Assembly (NCBI GenBank): GCA_963580455.1
Contig: OY756968.1
Coordinates: forward strand, 25,451,508-25,515,507
From: Euonymus europaeus
Taxonomy: Eukaryota; Streptophyta; Magnoliopsida; Celastrales; Celastraceae
Reading direction: 5' to 3'
DNA length: 64,000 nucleotides
Below the pieces are notes generated by a model. It had not been told where the DNA came from and did not search any database. It saw nothing but the letters and a program-made list of their open reading frames with translations. The translations under genes were made by a program, and so were the position numbers. This document shows positions 1 through 10,346 of the stretch, piece after piece. Within the stretch, counting starts at the first letter, position 1; each line of letters opens with the position of its first letter.

Positions 1-53
1 AACTCGTGGCTAGTAGGTCTCGTTTCATCTAGTTAGCCGCGAAATGTGGTTTC

Positions 54-63
54 TTTACGTAAA
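54..63. other. Perfect 10-bp palindrome in the monomer core
   Basis: TTTACGTAAA is its own reverse complement. It is kept in most monomers of the window. Variants that break it are TTTACATAAA, TTTACGAAAA, TTTACTTAAA and TTTTCGTAAA, each confined to particular monomer types. Its role is unknown; it could be a protein site or a cruciform-prone element, or have no function. Confidence 0.85.
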
Positions 64-83
64 CGGTTTTATGAATATCCGTT
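62..83. other. Short inverted repeat, 5-bp stem with 12-nt loop
   Basis: AACGG at 62-66 pairs with CCGTT at 79-83 across a 12-nt AT-rich loop. Common variants change one arm (AACAG, AACGA; CCATT, CCTTT), so the stem is not strictly maintained. It lies directly between two stronger dyads and may be chance. Confidence 0.5.
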
Positions 84-87
84 GACT

Positions 88-104
88 CCGAGTTCTGAAT
101 TCGG
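88..104. other. 17-bp near-palindrome around the EcoRI site
   Basis: CCGAGTTCTGAATTCGG pairs with itself around the central T at 96 with a single mismatch (G92 opposite T100). Variants GAATTTGG, GAATTCCT and GAATTCGA weaken the right arm in defined monomer classes. Dyad symmetry is a known feature of several centromeric satellites that lack a CENP-B box; whether it matters here is inference. Confidence 0.75.
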
Positions 105-115
105 TGATTTTTAGC

Positions 116-172
116 TTGATTTCACACTACTTTTCGAGCTCTACGATCCTGGCGTTTCGGATTTTGATTTCA
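116..172 (+). repeat. Internal direct repeat of TTGATTTCA, 48 bp apart
   Basis: TTGATTTCA occurs at 116-124 and again at 164-172 in each monomer, each preceded by a GATTTT tract (5 bp further away in the first case). This may be a trace of an older subrepeat inside the monomer, although nine shared bases in T-rich DNA could also be coincidence. Confidence 0.5.
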
Positions 173-173
173 T

Positions 174-771
174 AACTCGTGGCTAGTAGGTCTCGTTTCA
201 CCTAGTTAGCCGCGAAATGTGGTTTCTTTACGTAAACGGTTTTATGAATATCAGTTGACTCCGAGTTCTGAATTCGGTTATTTTTAGCTTGATTTCACAC
301 TAGCTTTCGAGCTCTACGATTCTTTCGTTTCGGATTTTGATTTCAGAACTCGTGGCTAGTTGGTCTCGTTTCACCTAGTTAGCCGCGAAATGTGGTTTCT
401 TTACGTAAACGGTTTTATGAATATACGTTGACTCCGAGTTCTGAATTCGGTGATTTTTAGCTTGATTTCACACTAGTCTTCGAGCTCTACGATCCTGGCG
501 TTTCGGATTTTGATTTCAGAACTCGTGGCTAGTTGGTCTCGTTTCACGTAGTTAGCCGCGAAATGTGGTTTCTTTACATAAACGGTTTTATGAATATCCG
601 TTGACTACGAGCTCTACAATCCTCGTGTTTTGGATTTTGATTTCAGAACTCGTGGCTAGTAGCTCTCATTTCACCTAGTTTGCCGCGAAATGTGGTTTCT
701 TTACGTAAACGGTTTTATGAATATCCTTTGACTCCGAGTTCTAAATTCTGTGATTTTTAGCTTGATTTCAC
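174..771 (+). repeat. Dispersed block, copy 1 (partner near 6011)
   Basis: This run of monomers shares a chain of rare variants with 6011-6655: CTAGCTTTCGAG, CGATTCTTTCG, ATACGTTGACTCC, TTTACATAAACG, CCTCGTGTTTTGG, TAGTTTGCC/TTGTTTGCC and CCTTTGACTCCGAG. The offset is 5837 bp before the truncated monomer at 520-646 and 5883 bp after it; the 46-bp change is the deletion in this copy. The partner copy has a full-length monomer at the same place. Confidence 0.8.
520..646 (+). repeat. Truncated monomer (127 bp, 46-bp deletion)
   Basis: The next monomer begins 127 bp after this one instead of 173 bp. Sequence jumps from TTGACTACGAG directly to CTCTACAATCC, removing the 17-bp near-palindrome and the CACACTAC segment. 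The two ends carry similar octamers, CGAGTTCT and CGAGCTCT, exactly 46 bp apart in a normal monomer, so the deletion fits recombination or slippage between them. It is the only large length change I saw in the window. Confidence 0.92.
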
Positions 772-819
772 ACTACTTTTCGAGCTCTACAATCCTGGCA
801 TTTCGGATTTTGATTTCAG

Positions 820-1684
820 AACTTGTGGCTAGTAGGTCTCGATTCACCTATTTAGCCGCGAAATGTGGTTTCTTTACGTAAACGGTTTTATGAATATCCG
901 TTGACTCCGAGTTCTGAATTCGGTGATTTTTAGCTTGATTTCACACTACTTTTCGAGCTCTACGATCCTGGAGTTTCGGATTTTGATTTCAGAACTCGTG
1001 GCTAGTAGGTCTCGTTTCACATAGTTAGCCGTAAAATGTGGTTTCTTTACGTAAACGGTTTTATGAATATCCGTTGACTCCGAGTTCTGAATTCGGTGAT
1101 TTTTAGCTTGATTTCACACTACTTTTCGAGCTCTACGATCCTGGAGTTTCGGATTTTGATTTCAGAACTAGTGGCTAGTTGGTCTCGTTTCACCTAGTTA
1201 GCCGCGAAATGTGGTTTCGTTACGTAAACAGTTTTATGAATATCCGTTGACTCCGAGTTCTGAATTTGGTGATTTTTAGCTTGATTTCACACAACTTTTC
1301 GAGCTCTACGATCCTGGCGTTTTAGATTTTGATTTCAGAAATCGTGGCTAGTAGGTCTCGTTTCACCTGGTTAGCCGCGAAATGTGGTTTCTTTACGTAA
1401 ACGGTTTTATGAATATCCGCTGACTCCGAGTTCTGAATTTGGTAATTTTTAGCTTGATTTCCCACTACTTTTCGAGCTCTAAAATCCTGAGTTTTCGGAT
1501 TTCGATTTCAGAACTCGTGGCTAGTAGGTCTCGTTTCATCTAGTTAGCCGCAAAATGTGGTTTCTTTACGTAAACGGTTTTATGAATATCCGTTGACTCC
1601 GAGTTCTGAATTCGGTGATTTTTAGCTTGATTTCACACTACTTTTCGAGCTCTACAATCCTGGTGTTTTGGATTTTGATTTCAG
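820..1684 (+). repeat. 5-monomer HOR unit, copy 1 (865 bp)
   Basis: The five monomers are recognised in order by: CGATTCACCTATTTAG; a changed CGCGAAATG (here GTAAAATG) with CTGGAGTTT; AGTTGG with AACAGTTTTATG, GAATTTGG and CACACAAC; CACCTGG with GGTAATTTTT, TTCCCACT and AAAATCCTGAG; CATCTAG. The same order recurs at 1685, 3242 and 4107. Confidence 0.85.
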
Positions 1685-2203
1685 AACTAGTGGCTAGTAG
1701 GTCTCGATTCACCTATTTAGCCGCGAAATGTGGTTTCTTTACGTAAACGGTTTTATGAATATCCGTTGACTCCGAGTTCTGAATTCGGTGATTTTTAGCT
1801 TGATTTCACACTACTTTTCGAGCTCTACGATCCTGGAGTTTCGGATTTTGATTTCAGAATTCGTGGCTAGTAGGTCTCGTTTCACCTAGTTAGCCGCAAA
1901 ATGTGGTTTCTTTACGTAAACGGTTTTATGAATATCCGTTGACTCCGAGTTCTGAATTCGGTGATTTTTAGCTTGATTTCACACTACTTTTCGAGCTCTA
2001 CGATCCTGGGTTTTTGGATTTTGATTTCAGAACTCGTGGCTAGTTGGTCTCGTTTCACCTAGTTAGCCGCGAAATGTGGTTTCTTTACGTAAACAGTTTT
2101 ATGAATATCCGTTGACTCCGAGTTCTGAATTTGGTGATTTTTAGCTTGATTTCACACAACTTTTCGAGCTCTACGATTCTGGCGTTTCGGATTTTGATTT
2201 CAG
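1685..2203 (+). repeat. 5-monomer HOR unit, copy 2, first three monomers only
   Basis: The first three monomer types of the 865-bp unit are present in order, then the unit is cut off by a run of CTAATTTT/CTGGTGTTT monomers. Together with the following monomers to about 3068 it also matches 7049-8389 at an offset of 5364 bp. Confidence 0.8.
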
Positions 2204-2722
2204 AAATCGTGGCTAGTAGGTCTCGTTTCACCTGGTTAGCCGCGAAATGTGGTTTCTTTACGTAAACGGTTTTATGAATATCCGTTGACTCCGAGTTCTG
2301 AATTCGGTGATTTTTAGCTTGATTTCACACTAATTTTCGAGCTCTACGATCCTGGTGTTTCGGATTTTGATTTCATAACTCGTGGCTAGTAGGTCTCGTT
2401 TCACCTAGTTAGCCGCGAAATGTGGTTTCTTTACGTAAACGGTTTTATGAATATCCGTTGACTCCGAGTTCTGAATTCGGTGATTTTTAGCTTGATTTAA
2501 CACTAATTTTCGAGCTCTACGATCCTGGTGTTTCGGATTTTGATTTCATAACTCGTGGCTAGTAGGTCTCGTTTCACCTAGTTAGCCGCGAAATGTGGTT
2601 TCTTTACGTAAACGGTTTTATGAATATCCGTTGACTCCGAGTTCTGAATTCCTTGATTTTTAGCTTGATTTCACACTACTTTTCGAGCTCTACAATCCTG
2701 GCATTTCGGATTTCGATTTCAG
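2204..2722 (+). repeat. 3-monomer tandem unit, copy 1 (519 bp)
   Basis: The order is CACCTGG + CTAATTTT + CTGGTGTTT; CTAATTTT + CTGGTGTTT; GAATTCCTTG + CTGGCATTT. It is repeated at once in 2723-3241, a recent-looking local duplication inside the older 5-monomer HOR. Confidence 0.82.
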
Positions 2723-3241
2723 AAATTGTGGCTAGTAGGTCTCGTTTCACCTGGTTAGCCGCGAAATGTGGTTTCTTTACGTAAACGGTTTTATGAATAT
2801 CCGTTGACTCCGAGTTCTGAATTCGGTGATTTTTAGCTTGATTTCACACTAATTTTCGAGCTCTACGATCCTGGTGTTTCGGATTTTGATTTCATAACTC
2901 GTGGCTAGTAGGTCTCGTTTCACCTAGTTAGCCGCGAAATGTGGTTTCTTTACGTAAACGGTTTTATGAATATCCGTTGACTCGGAGTTCTGAATTCGGT
3001 GATTTTTAGCTTGATTTCACACTAATTTTCGAGCTCTACGATCCTGGTGTTTCGGATTTTGATTTCATAACTCGTGGCTAGTAGGTCTCGTTTCACCTAG
3101 TTTGCCGCGAAATGTGGTTTCTTTACGTAAACGGTTTTATGAATATCCGTTGACTCCGAGTTCTGAATTCCTTGATTTTTAGCTTGATTTCACACTACTT
3201 TTCGAGCTCTACAATCCTGGCATTTCGGATTTTGATTTCAG
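2723..3241 (+). repeat. 3-monomer tandem unit, copy 2 (519 bp)
   Basis: Matches 2204-2722 at an offset of exactly 519 bp, with a few substitutions such as GACTCGGAG for GACTCCGAG and TAGTTTGCC for TAGTTAGCC. Confidence 0.82.
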
Positions 3242-4106
3242 AACTTGTGGCTAGTAGGTCTCGATTCACCTATTTAGCCGCGAAATGTGGTTTCTTTTCG
3301 TAAACGGTTTTATGAATATCCGTTGACTCCGAGTTCTGAATTCGGTGATTTTTAGCTTGATTTCACACTACTTTTCGAGCTCTACGATCCTGGAGTTTCG
3401 GATTTTGATTTCAGAACTCGTGGCTAGTAGGTCTCGTTTCACCTAGTTAGCCGCAAAATGTGGTTTCTTTACGTAAACGGTTTTATGAATATCCGTTGAC
3501 TCCGAGTTCTGAATTCGGTGATTTTTAGCTTGATTTCACACTACTTTTCGAGCTCTACGATCCTGGAGTTTCGGATTTTGATTTCAGAACTCGTGGCTAG
3601 TTGGTCTCGTTTCACCTAGTTAGCCGCGAAATGTGGTTTCTTTACGTAAACAGTTATATGAATATCCGTTGACTCCGAGTTCTGAATTTGGTGATTTTTA
3701 GCTTGATTTCACACAACTTTTCGAGCTCTACGATCCTGGCGTTTTGGATTTTGATTTCAGAAATCGTGGCTAGTAGGTCTCGTTTCACCTGGTTAGCCGC
3801 GAAATGTGGTTTCTTTACGTAAACGGTTTTATGAATATCCGTTGACTCCGAGTTCTGAATTGGGTAATTTTTAGCTTGATTTCCCACTACTTTTCGAGCT
3901 CTAAAATCCTGAGTTTTCGGATTTCGATTTCAGAACTCGTGGCTAGTAGGTCTCGTTTCATCTAGTTAGCCGCGAAATGTGGTTTCTTTACGTAAACGGT
4001 TTTATGAATATCCGTTGACTCCGAGTTCTGAATTCGGTGATTTTTAGCTTGATTTCACACTACTTTTCGAGCTCTACAATCCTGGTTTTTCGGATTTTGA
4101 TTTCAG
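3242..4106 (+). repeat. 5-monomer HOR unit, copy 3 (865 bp)
   Basis: All five monomer types of the unit at 820 recur in order at an offset of 2422 bp (14 monomers). The CCCACTAC/AAAATCCTGAG monomer is at about 3761-3933. Long open frames on the minus strand in this copy are by-products of two variant monomers lying side by side. Confidence 0.85.
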
Positions 4107-4971
4107 AACTTGTGGCTAGTAGGTCTCGATTCACCTATTTAGCCGCGAAATGTGGTTTCTTTACGTAAACGGTTTTATGAATATCCGTTGACTCCGAGTT
4201 CTGAATTCGGTGATTTTTAGCTTGATTTCACACTACTTTTCGAGCTCTACGATCCTGGAGTTTCGGATTTTGATTTCAGAAATCGTGGCTAGTAGGTCTC
4301 GTTTCACCTAGTTAGCCGCAAAATGTGGTTTCTTTACGTAAACGGTTTTATGAATATCCGTTGACTCCGAGTTCTGAATTCGGTAATTTTTAGCTTGATT
4401 TCACACTACTTTTCGAGCTCTACGATCCTGGGTTTTTGGATTTTGATTTCAGAACTCGTGGCTAGTTGGTCTCGTTTCACCTAGTTAGCCGCGAAATTTG
4501 GTTTCTTTACGTAAACAGTTTTATGAATATCCGTTGACTCCGAGTTCTGAATTTGGTGATTTTTAGCTTGATTTCACACAACTTTTCGAGCTCTACGATC
4601 CTGGCGTTTCTGATTTTGATTTCAGAAATCGTGGCTAGTAGGTCTCGTTTCACCTGCTTAGCCGCGAAATGTGGTTTCTTTACGTAAACGGTTTTATGAA
4701 TATCCGTTGACTCCGAGTTCTGAATATGGTAATTTTTAGCTTGATCTCCCACTACTTTTCGAGCTCTAAAATCCTGAGTTTTCGGATTTCGATTTCAGAA
4801 CTCGTGACTAGTAGGTCTCGTTTCATCTAGTTAGCCGCGAAATGTGGTTTCTTTACGTAAACGGTTTTATGAATATCCGTTGACTCCGAGTTCTGAATTC
4901 GGTGATTTTTAGCTTGATTTCACACTAATTTTCGAGCTCTACGATCCTGGTGTTTCGGATTTTGATTTCAT
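4107..4971 (+). repeat. 5-monomer HOR unit, copy 4 (865 bp)
   Basis: Directly follows copy 3 at 865 bp. Private changes include GAAATTTGG for GAAATGTGG, CACCTGCTTAG for CACCTGGTTAG and GATCTCCCAC for GATTTCCCAC. The last monomer has switched to the CTAATTTT/CTGGTGTTT type, marking the change into the next zone. Confidence 0.83.
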
Positions 4972-7048
4972 AACTCGTGGCTAGTAGGTCTCGTTTTCAC
5001 CTAGTTAGCCGCGAAATGTGGTTTCTTTACGTAAACGGTTTTATGAATATCCGTTGACTCCGAGTTCTGAATTCCTTGATTTTTAGCTTGATTTCACACT
5101 ACTTTTCGAGCTCTACAATCCTGGCATTTCGGATTTTGATTTCAGAACTCGTGGGTAGTAGGTCTCGTTTCACCAAGTTATCCGCGAAATGTGGTTTCTT
5201 TACGTAAACGGTTTTATGAATATCCGTTGACTCCGATTTCTGAATTCGGTGACTTTTAGCTTGATTTCACACTACTTTTCGAGCTCTACGATCCTGGCGT
5301 TTCGGATTTTGATTTCAGAACTCGTGGCTAGTTGGTCTCGTTTCACCTAGTTAGCCGCGAAATGTGGTTTCTTTACGTAAACAGTCTTATGAATATCCGT
5401 TTACTCCGAGTTCTGAATTCGGTGATTTTTAGCTTGATTTCACACTACTTTTCGAGCTCTACAATCCTGGCTTTTCGGATTTTTATTTCAGAACTCGTGG
5501 CTAGTAGGTCTCGTTTCACCTAGTTAGCCGCGAAATGTGGTTTCTTTACGTAAACGGTTTTATGAATATCCGTTGACTCCGAGTTCTGAATTCGGTGATT
5601 TTTAGCTTGATTTCACACTACTTTTCGAGCTCTACAATCCTGGTGTTTCGGATTTTGATTTCAGAACTCGTGGCTAGTTGGTCTCGTTTCACCTAGTTAG
5701 CCGCGAAATGTGGTTTCTTTACGTAAACAGTTTTATGAATATCCGTTGACTCCGAGTTCTGAATTTGGTGATTTTTAGCTTGATTTCACACAACTTTTCG
5801 AGCTCTACAATCCTGGCATTTCGGATTTTGATTTCAGAAATCGTGGCTAGTAGGTCTCATTTCACCTGGTTAGCCGCGAAATGTGGTTTCTTTACGTAAA
5901 CGGTTTTATGAATATCCGTTGACTCCGAGTTCTGAATTCGGTGATTTTTAGCTTGATTTCACACTACTTTTCGAGCTCTACGATCCTGGGGTTTCGGATT
6001 TTGATTTCATAACTCGTGGCTAGTAGGTCTCGTTTCACCTAGTTAGCCGCAAAATGTGGTTTCTTTACGTAAACGGTTTTATGAATATCGGTTGACTCCG
6101 AGTTCTGAATTCGGTGATTTTTAGCTTGATTTCACACTAGCTTTCGAGCTCTACGATTCTTTCGTTTCGGATTTTGATTTCAGAACTCGTGGCTAGTTGG
6201 TCTCGTTTCACCTAGTTAGCCGCGAAATGTGGTTTCTTTACGTAAACGGTTTTATGAATATACGTTGACTCCGAGTTCTGAATTCGGTGATTTTTAGCTT
6301 GATTTCACACTACTCTTCGAGCTCTACGATCCTGGCGTTTCGGATTTTGATTTCAGAACTCGTGGCTAGTTGGTCTCGTTTCACCTAGTTAGCCGCGAAA
6401 TGTGGTTTCTTTACATAAACGATTTTATGAATATCCGTTGACTCCGAGTTCTGAATTCGATGATTTTTAGGTTGATTTCACACTACTTTTCGAGCTCTAC
6501 AATCCTCGTGTTTTGGATTTTGATTTCAGAACTCGTGGCTAGTAGGTCTCATTTCACCTTGTTTGCCGCGAAATGTGGTTTCTTTACGTAAACGGTTTTA
6601 TGAATATCCTTTGACTCCGAGTTCTAAATTCGGTGATTTTTAGCTTGATTTCACACAACTTTTCGAGCTCTACGATCCTGGAGTTTCGGATTTTGATTTC
6701 AGAACTCGTGGCTAGTAGGTCTCGTTTCACCTAGTTAGCCGCAGAATGTGGTTTCTTTACGTAAACGGTTTTATGAATATCCGTTGACTCCGAGTTCTGA
6801 ATTCGGTGATTTTTAGCTTGATTTCACACTACTTTTCGAGCTCTACGATCCTGGGTTTTTGGATTTTGATTTCAGAACTCGTGGCTAGTTGGTCTCGTTT
6901 CACCTAGTTAGCCGCGAAATGTGGTTTCTTTACGTAAACGGTTTTATGAATATCCGTTGACTCCGAGTTCTGAATTCCTTGATTTTTAGCTTGATTTCAC
7001 ACCACTTTTCGAGCTCTACAATCCTGGCATTTCGGATTTTGATTTCAG
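4972..7048 (+). repeat. Mixed monomers between the 5-mer zone and the large duplications
   Basis: This stretch joins monomer types of both neighbours. It holds the first ACCAAGTTATCCGCG monomer of the window (about 5172), which is a marker of the region up to 29.2 kb, and the partner of the dispersed block at 174-771. A one-base T insertion (CGTTTTCACC) lies near 4993. No unit repeats cleanly in tandem here. Confidence 0.7.
6011..6655 (+). repeat. Dispersed block, copy 2 (partner at 174-771)
   Basis: Shares CGATTCTTTCG, ATACGTTGACTCC, TTTACATAAACG and CCTCGTGTTTTGG with 174-771. Here the monomer that is truncated in the first copy is full length, which shows the 46-bp loss happened after the block was copied or only in one lineage. 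Confidence 0.8.
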
Positions 7049-8389
7049 AACTTGTGGCTAGTAGGTCTCGATTCACCTATTTAGCCGCGAAATGTGGTTT
7101 CTTTACGTAAACGGTTTTATGAATATCCGTTGACTCCGAGTTCTGAATTCGGTGATTTTTAGCTTGATTTCACACTACTTTTCGAGCTCTACGAACCTGG
7201 AGTTTCGGATTTTGATTTCAGAACTCGTGGCTAGTAGGTCTCGTTTCACCTAGTTAACCGCAAAATGTGGTTTCTTTACGTAAACGGTTTTATGAATATC
7301 CGTTGACTCCGAGTTCTGAATTCGGTGATTTTTAGCTTGATTTCACACTACTTTTCGAGCTCTACGATCCTGGGTTTTTGGATTTTGATTTCAGAAATCG
7401 TGGCTAGTTGGTCTCGTTTCACCTAGTTAGCCGCGAAATGTGGTTTCTTTACGTAAACAGTTTTATGAATATCCGTTGACTCCGAGTTCTGAATTTGGTG
7501 ATTTTTAGCTTGATTTCACACAACTTTTCGAGCTCTACGATCCTGGCGTTTCGGATTTTGATTTCAGAAATCGTGGCTAGTAGGTCTCGTTTCACCTGGT
7601 TAGCCGCGAAATGTGGTTTCTTTACGTAAACGGTTTTATGAATATCCGTTGACTCCGAGTTCTGAATTCGGTGATTTTTAGCTTGATTTCACACTAATTT
7701 TCGAGCTCTACGATCCTGGTGTTTCGGATTTTGATTTCATAACTCGTGGCTAGTAGGTCTCGTTTCACCTAGTTAGCCGCGAAATGTGGTTTCTTTACGT
7801 AAACGGTTTTATGAATATCCGTTGACTCCGAGTTCTGAATTCGGTGATTTTTAGCTTGATTTCACACTAATTTTCGAGCTCTACGATCCTGGTGTTTCGG
7901 ATTTTGATTTCATAACTCGTGGCTAGTAGGTCTCGTTTCACCTAGTTAGCCGCGAAATGTGGTTTCTTTACGTAAACGGTTTTATGAATATCCGTTGACT
8001 CCGAGTTCTGAATTCCTTGATTTTTAGCTTGATTTCACACTACTTTTCGAGCTCTACAATCCTGGTATTTCGGATTTCGATTTCAGAAATCGTGGCTAGT
8101 AGGTCTCGTTTCACCTGGTTAGCCGCGAAATTGGTTTCTTTACGTAAACGGTTTTATGAATATCCGTTGACTCCGAGTTCTGAATTCGGTGATTTTTAGC
8201 TTGATTTCACACTAATTTTCGAGCTCTACGATCCTGGTGTTTCGGATTTTGATTTCATAACTCGTGGCAAGTAGGTCTCGTTTCACCTAGTTAGCCGCGA
8301 AATGTGGTTTCTTTACGTAAACGGTTTTATGAATATCCGTTGACTCGGAGTTCTGAATTCGGTGATTTTTAGCTTGATTTCACACTACT
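7049..8389 (+). repeat. 8-monomer block duplicated from 1685-3025
   Basis: The order of monomer types from 1685 is repeated at an offset of 5364 bp (31 monomers plus one base). Shared rare features include the GACTCGGAG monomer (about 8345). This copy has a one-base deletion making GAAATTGG (about 8130) that the first lacks. Similarity ends where the first copy has CTAATTTT and this one has CTACTTTT. Confidence 0.78.
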
Positions 8390-10346
8390 TTTCGAGCTCT
8401 ACAATTCTGGGATTTCGGATTTTGATTTCAGAACTCGTGGCTAGTAGGTCTCGTTTCACCTAGTTAGCCGCGAAATGTGGTTTCTTTACGTAAACGGTTT
8501 TATGAATATCCGTTGACTCCGAGTTCTGAATTCGGTGATTTTTAGCTTGATTTCACACTACTTTTCGAGCTCTACAATCCTGGCGTTTCGGATTTTGATT
8601 TCAGAACTCGTGGCTAGTTGGTCTCGTTTCACCTAGTTAGCCGCGAAATGTGGTTTCTTTACGTAAACAGTTTTATGAATATCCGTTGACCCCGAGTTCT
8701 GAATTTGGTGATTTTTAGCTTGATTTCACACAACTTTTCTAGCTCTACAATCCTGGCGTTTCGGATTTTGATTTCAGAAATCGTGGCTAGTAGGTCTCGT
8801 TTCACCTGGTTAGCCGCGAAATGTGGTTTCTTTACGTAAACGGTTTTATGAATATCCGTTGACTCCGAGTTCTGAATTTGGTGATTTTTAGCTTGATTTC
8901 ACACAACTTTTCGAGCTCTACAATCCTGGTGTTTCGGATTTTTATTTCATAACTCGTGGCTAGTAGGTCTCGTTTCACCTAGTTAGCCGCGAAATGTGGT
9001 TTCTTTACGTAAACGGTTTTATGAATATCCGTTGACTCCGAGTTCTGAATTCCTTGATTTTTAGCTTGATTTCACACTACTTTTCGAGCTCTACAATCCT
9101 GACATTTCGGATTTTGATTTCAGAACTCGTGGGTAGTAGGTCTCGTTTCACCAAGTTATCCGCGAAATGTGGTTTCTTTACGTAAACGGTTTTATGAATA
9201 TCCGTTGACTCCGATTTCTGAATTCGGTGATTTTTAGCTTGATTTCACACTACTTTTCAAGCTCTACGATCCTGGCGTTTCGGATTTTGATTTCAGAACT
9301 CGTGGCTAGTTGGTCTCGTTTCATCTAGTTAGCCGCGAAATGTGGTTTCTTTACGTAAACAGTCTTATGAATATCCGTTTACTCCGAGTTCTGAATTCGG
9401 TGATTTTTAGCTTGATTTCACACTACTTTTTGAGCTCTACAATCCTGGCATTTCGGATTTTGATTTCAGAACTCGTGGCTAGTAGGTCTCGTTTCACCTA
9501 GTTAGCCGCGAAATGTGGTTTCTTTACGTAAACGGTTTTATGAATATCCATTGACTCCGAGTTCTGAATTCGGTGATTTTTAGCTTGATTTCACACTACT
9601 TTTCGAGCTCTACGATCCTGGCGTTTCGGATTTTGATTTCAGAACTCGTGGCTAGTTGGTCTCGTTTCACCTAGTTAGCCGCGAAATGTGGTTTCTTTAC
9701 GTAAACAGTCTTATGAATATCCGTTTACTCCGAGTTCTGAATTCGGTGATTTTTAGCTTGATTTCACACTACTTTTCGAGCTCTACAATTCTGGCATTTC
9801 GGATTTTGATTTCAGAACTCGTGGCTAGTAGGTCTCGTTTCACCTAGTTAGCCGCGAAATGTGGTTTCTTTACGTAAACGGTTTTATGAATATCCGTTGA
9901 CTCCGAGTTCTGAATTCGGTGATTTTTAGCTTGATTTCACACTAATTTTTGAGCTCTACAATCCTGGCGTTTCGGATTTTGATTTCAGAACTCGTGGCTA
10001 GTTGGTCTCGTTTCACCTAGTTAGCCGCGAAATGTGGTTTCTTTACGTAAACAGTTTTATGAATATCCGTTGACTCCGAGTTCTGAATTTGGTGATTTTT
10101 AGCTTGATTTCACACAACTTTTCTAGCTCTACAATCCTGGCGTTTCGGATTTTGATTTCAGAAATCGTGGCTAGTAGGTCTCGTTTCACCTGGTTAACCG
10201 CGAAATGTGGTTTCTTTACGTAAACGGTTTTATGAATATCCGTTGACTCCGAGTTCTGAATTTGGTGATTTTTAGCTTGATTTCACACAACTTTTCGAGC
10301 TCTACAATCCTGGTGTTTCGGATTTTGATTTCATAACTCGTGGCTA
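7742..10346 (+). repeat. 15-monomer block, copy 1 (~2605 bp)
   Basis: This block is repeated almost unchanged at 11374-13978, offset 3632 bp. By eye I saw only two differences: CTGGTATTT against CTGGCATTT near 8064, and CTAATTTTTGAG against CTAATTTTCGAG near 9948. Shared singular features include the GAAATTGG deletion and GGTTAACCGCG. The start is placed where the preceding monomers diverge, the end where AGTTGG changes to AGTAGG. Confidence 0.9.

Larger units (their letters stand above)
1..173 (+). repeat. Representative monomer (phase reference for the array)
   Basis: This first complete monomer sets the phase used in this annotation. It has 34 A, 34 C, 37 G and 68 T, hence about 41% G+C and a twofold T over A excess on this strand. 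It contains 13 CpG dinucleotides against about 7.3 expected from its C and G counts. Sites found in most copies are GGTCTC (16-21), TACGTA (56-61), GAATTC (97-102) and GAGCTC (136-141), so EcoRI or SacI digestion should give a 173-bp ladder. The bases following ATCCTGG (from about 152) are the most variable point between copies. Confidence 0.95.
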
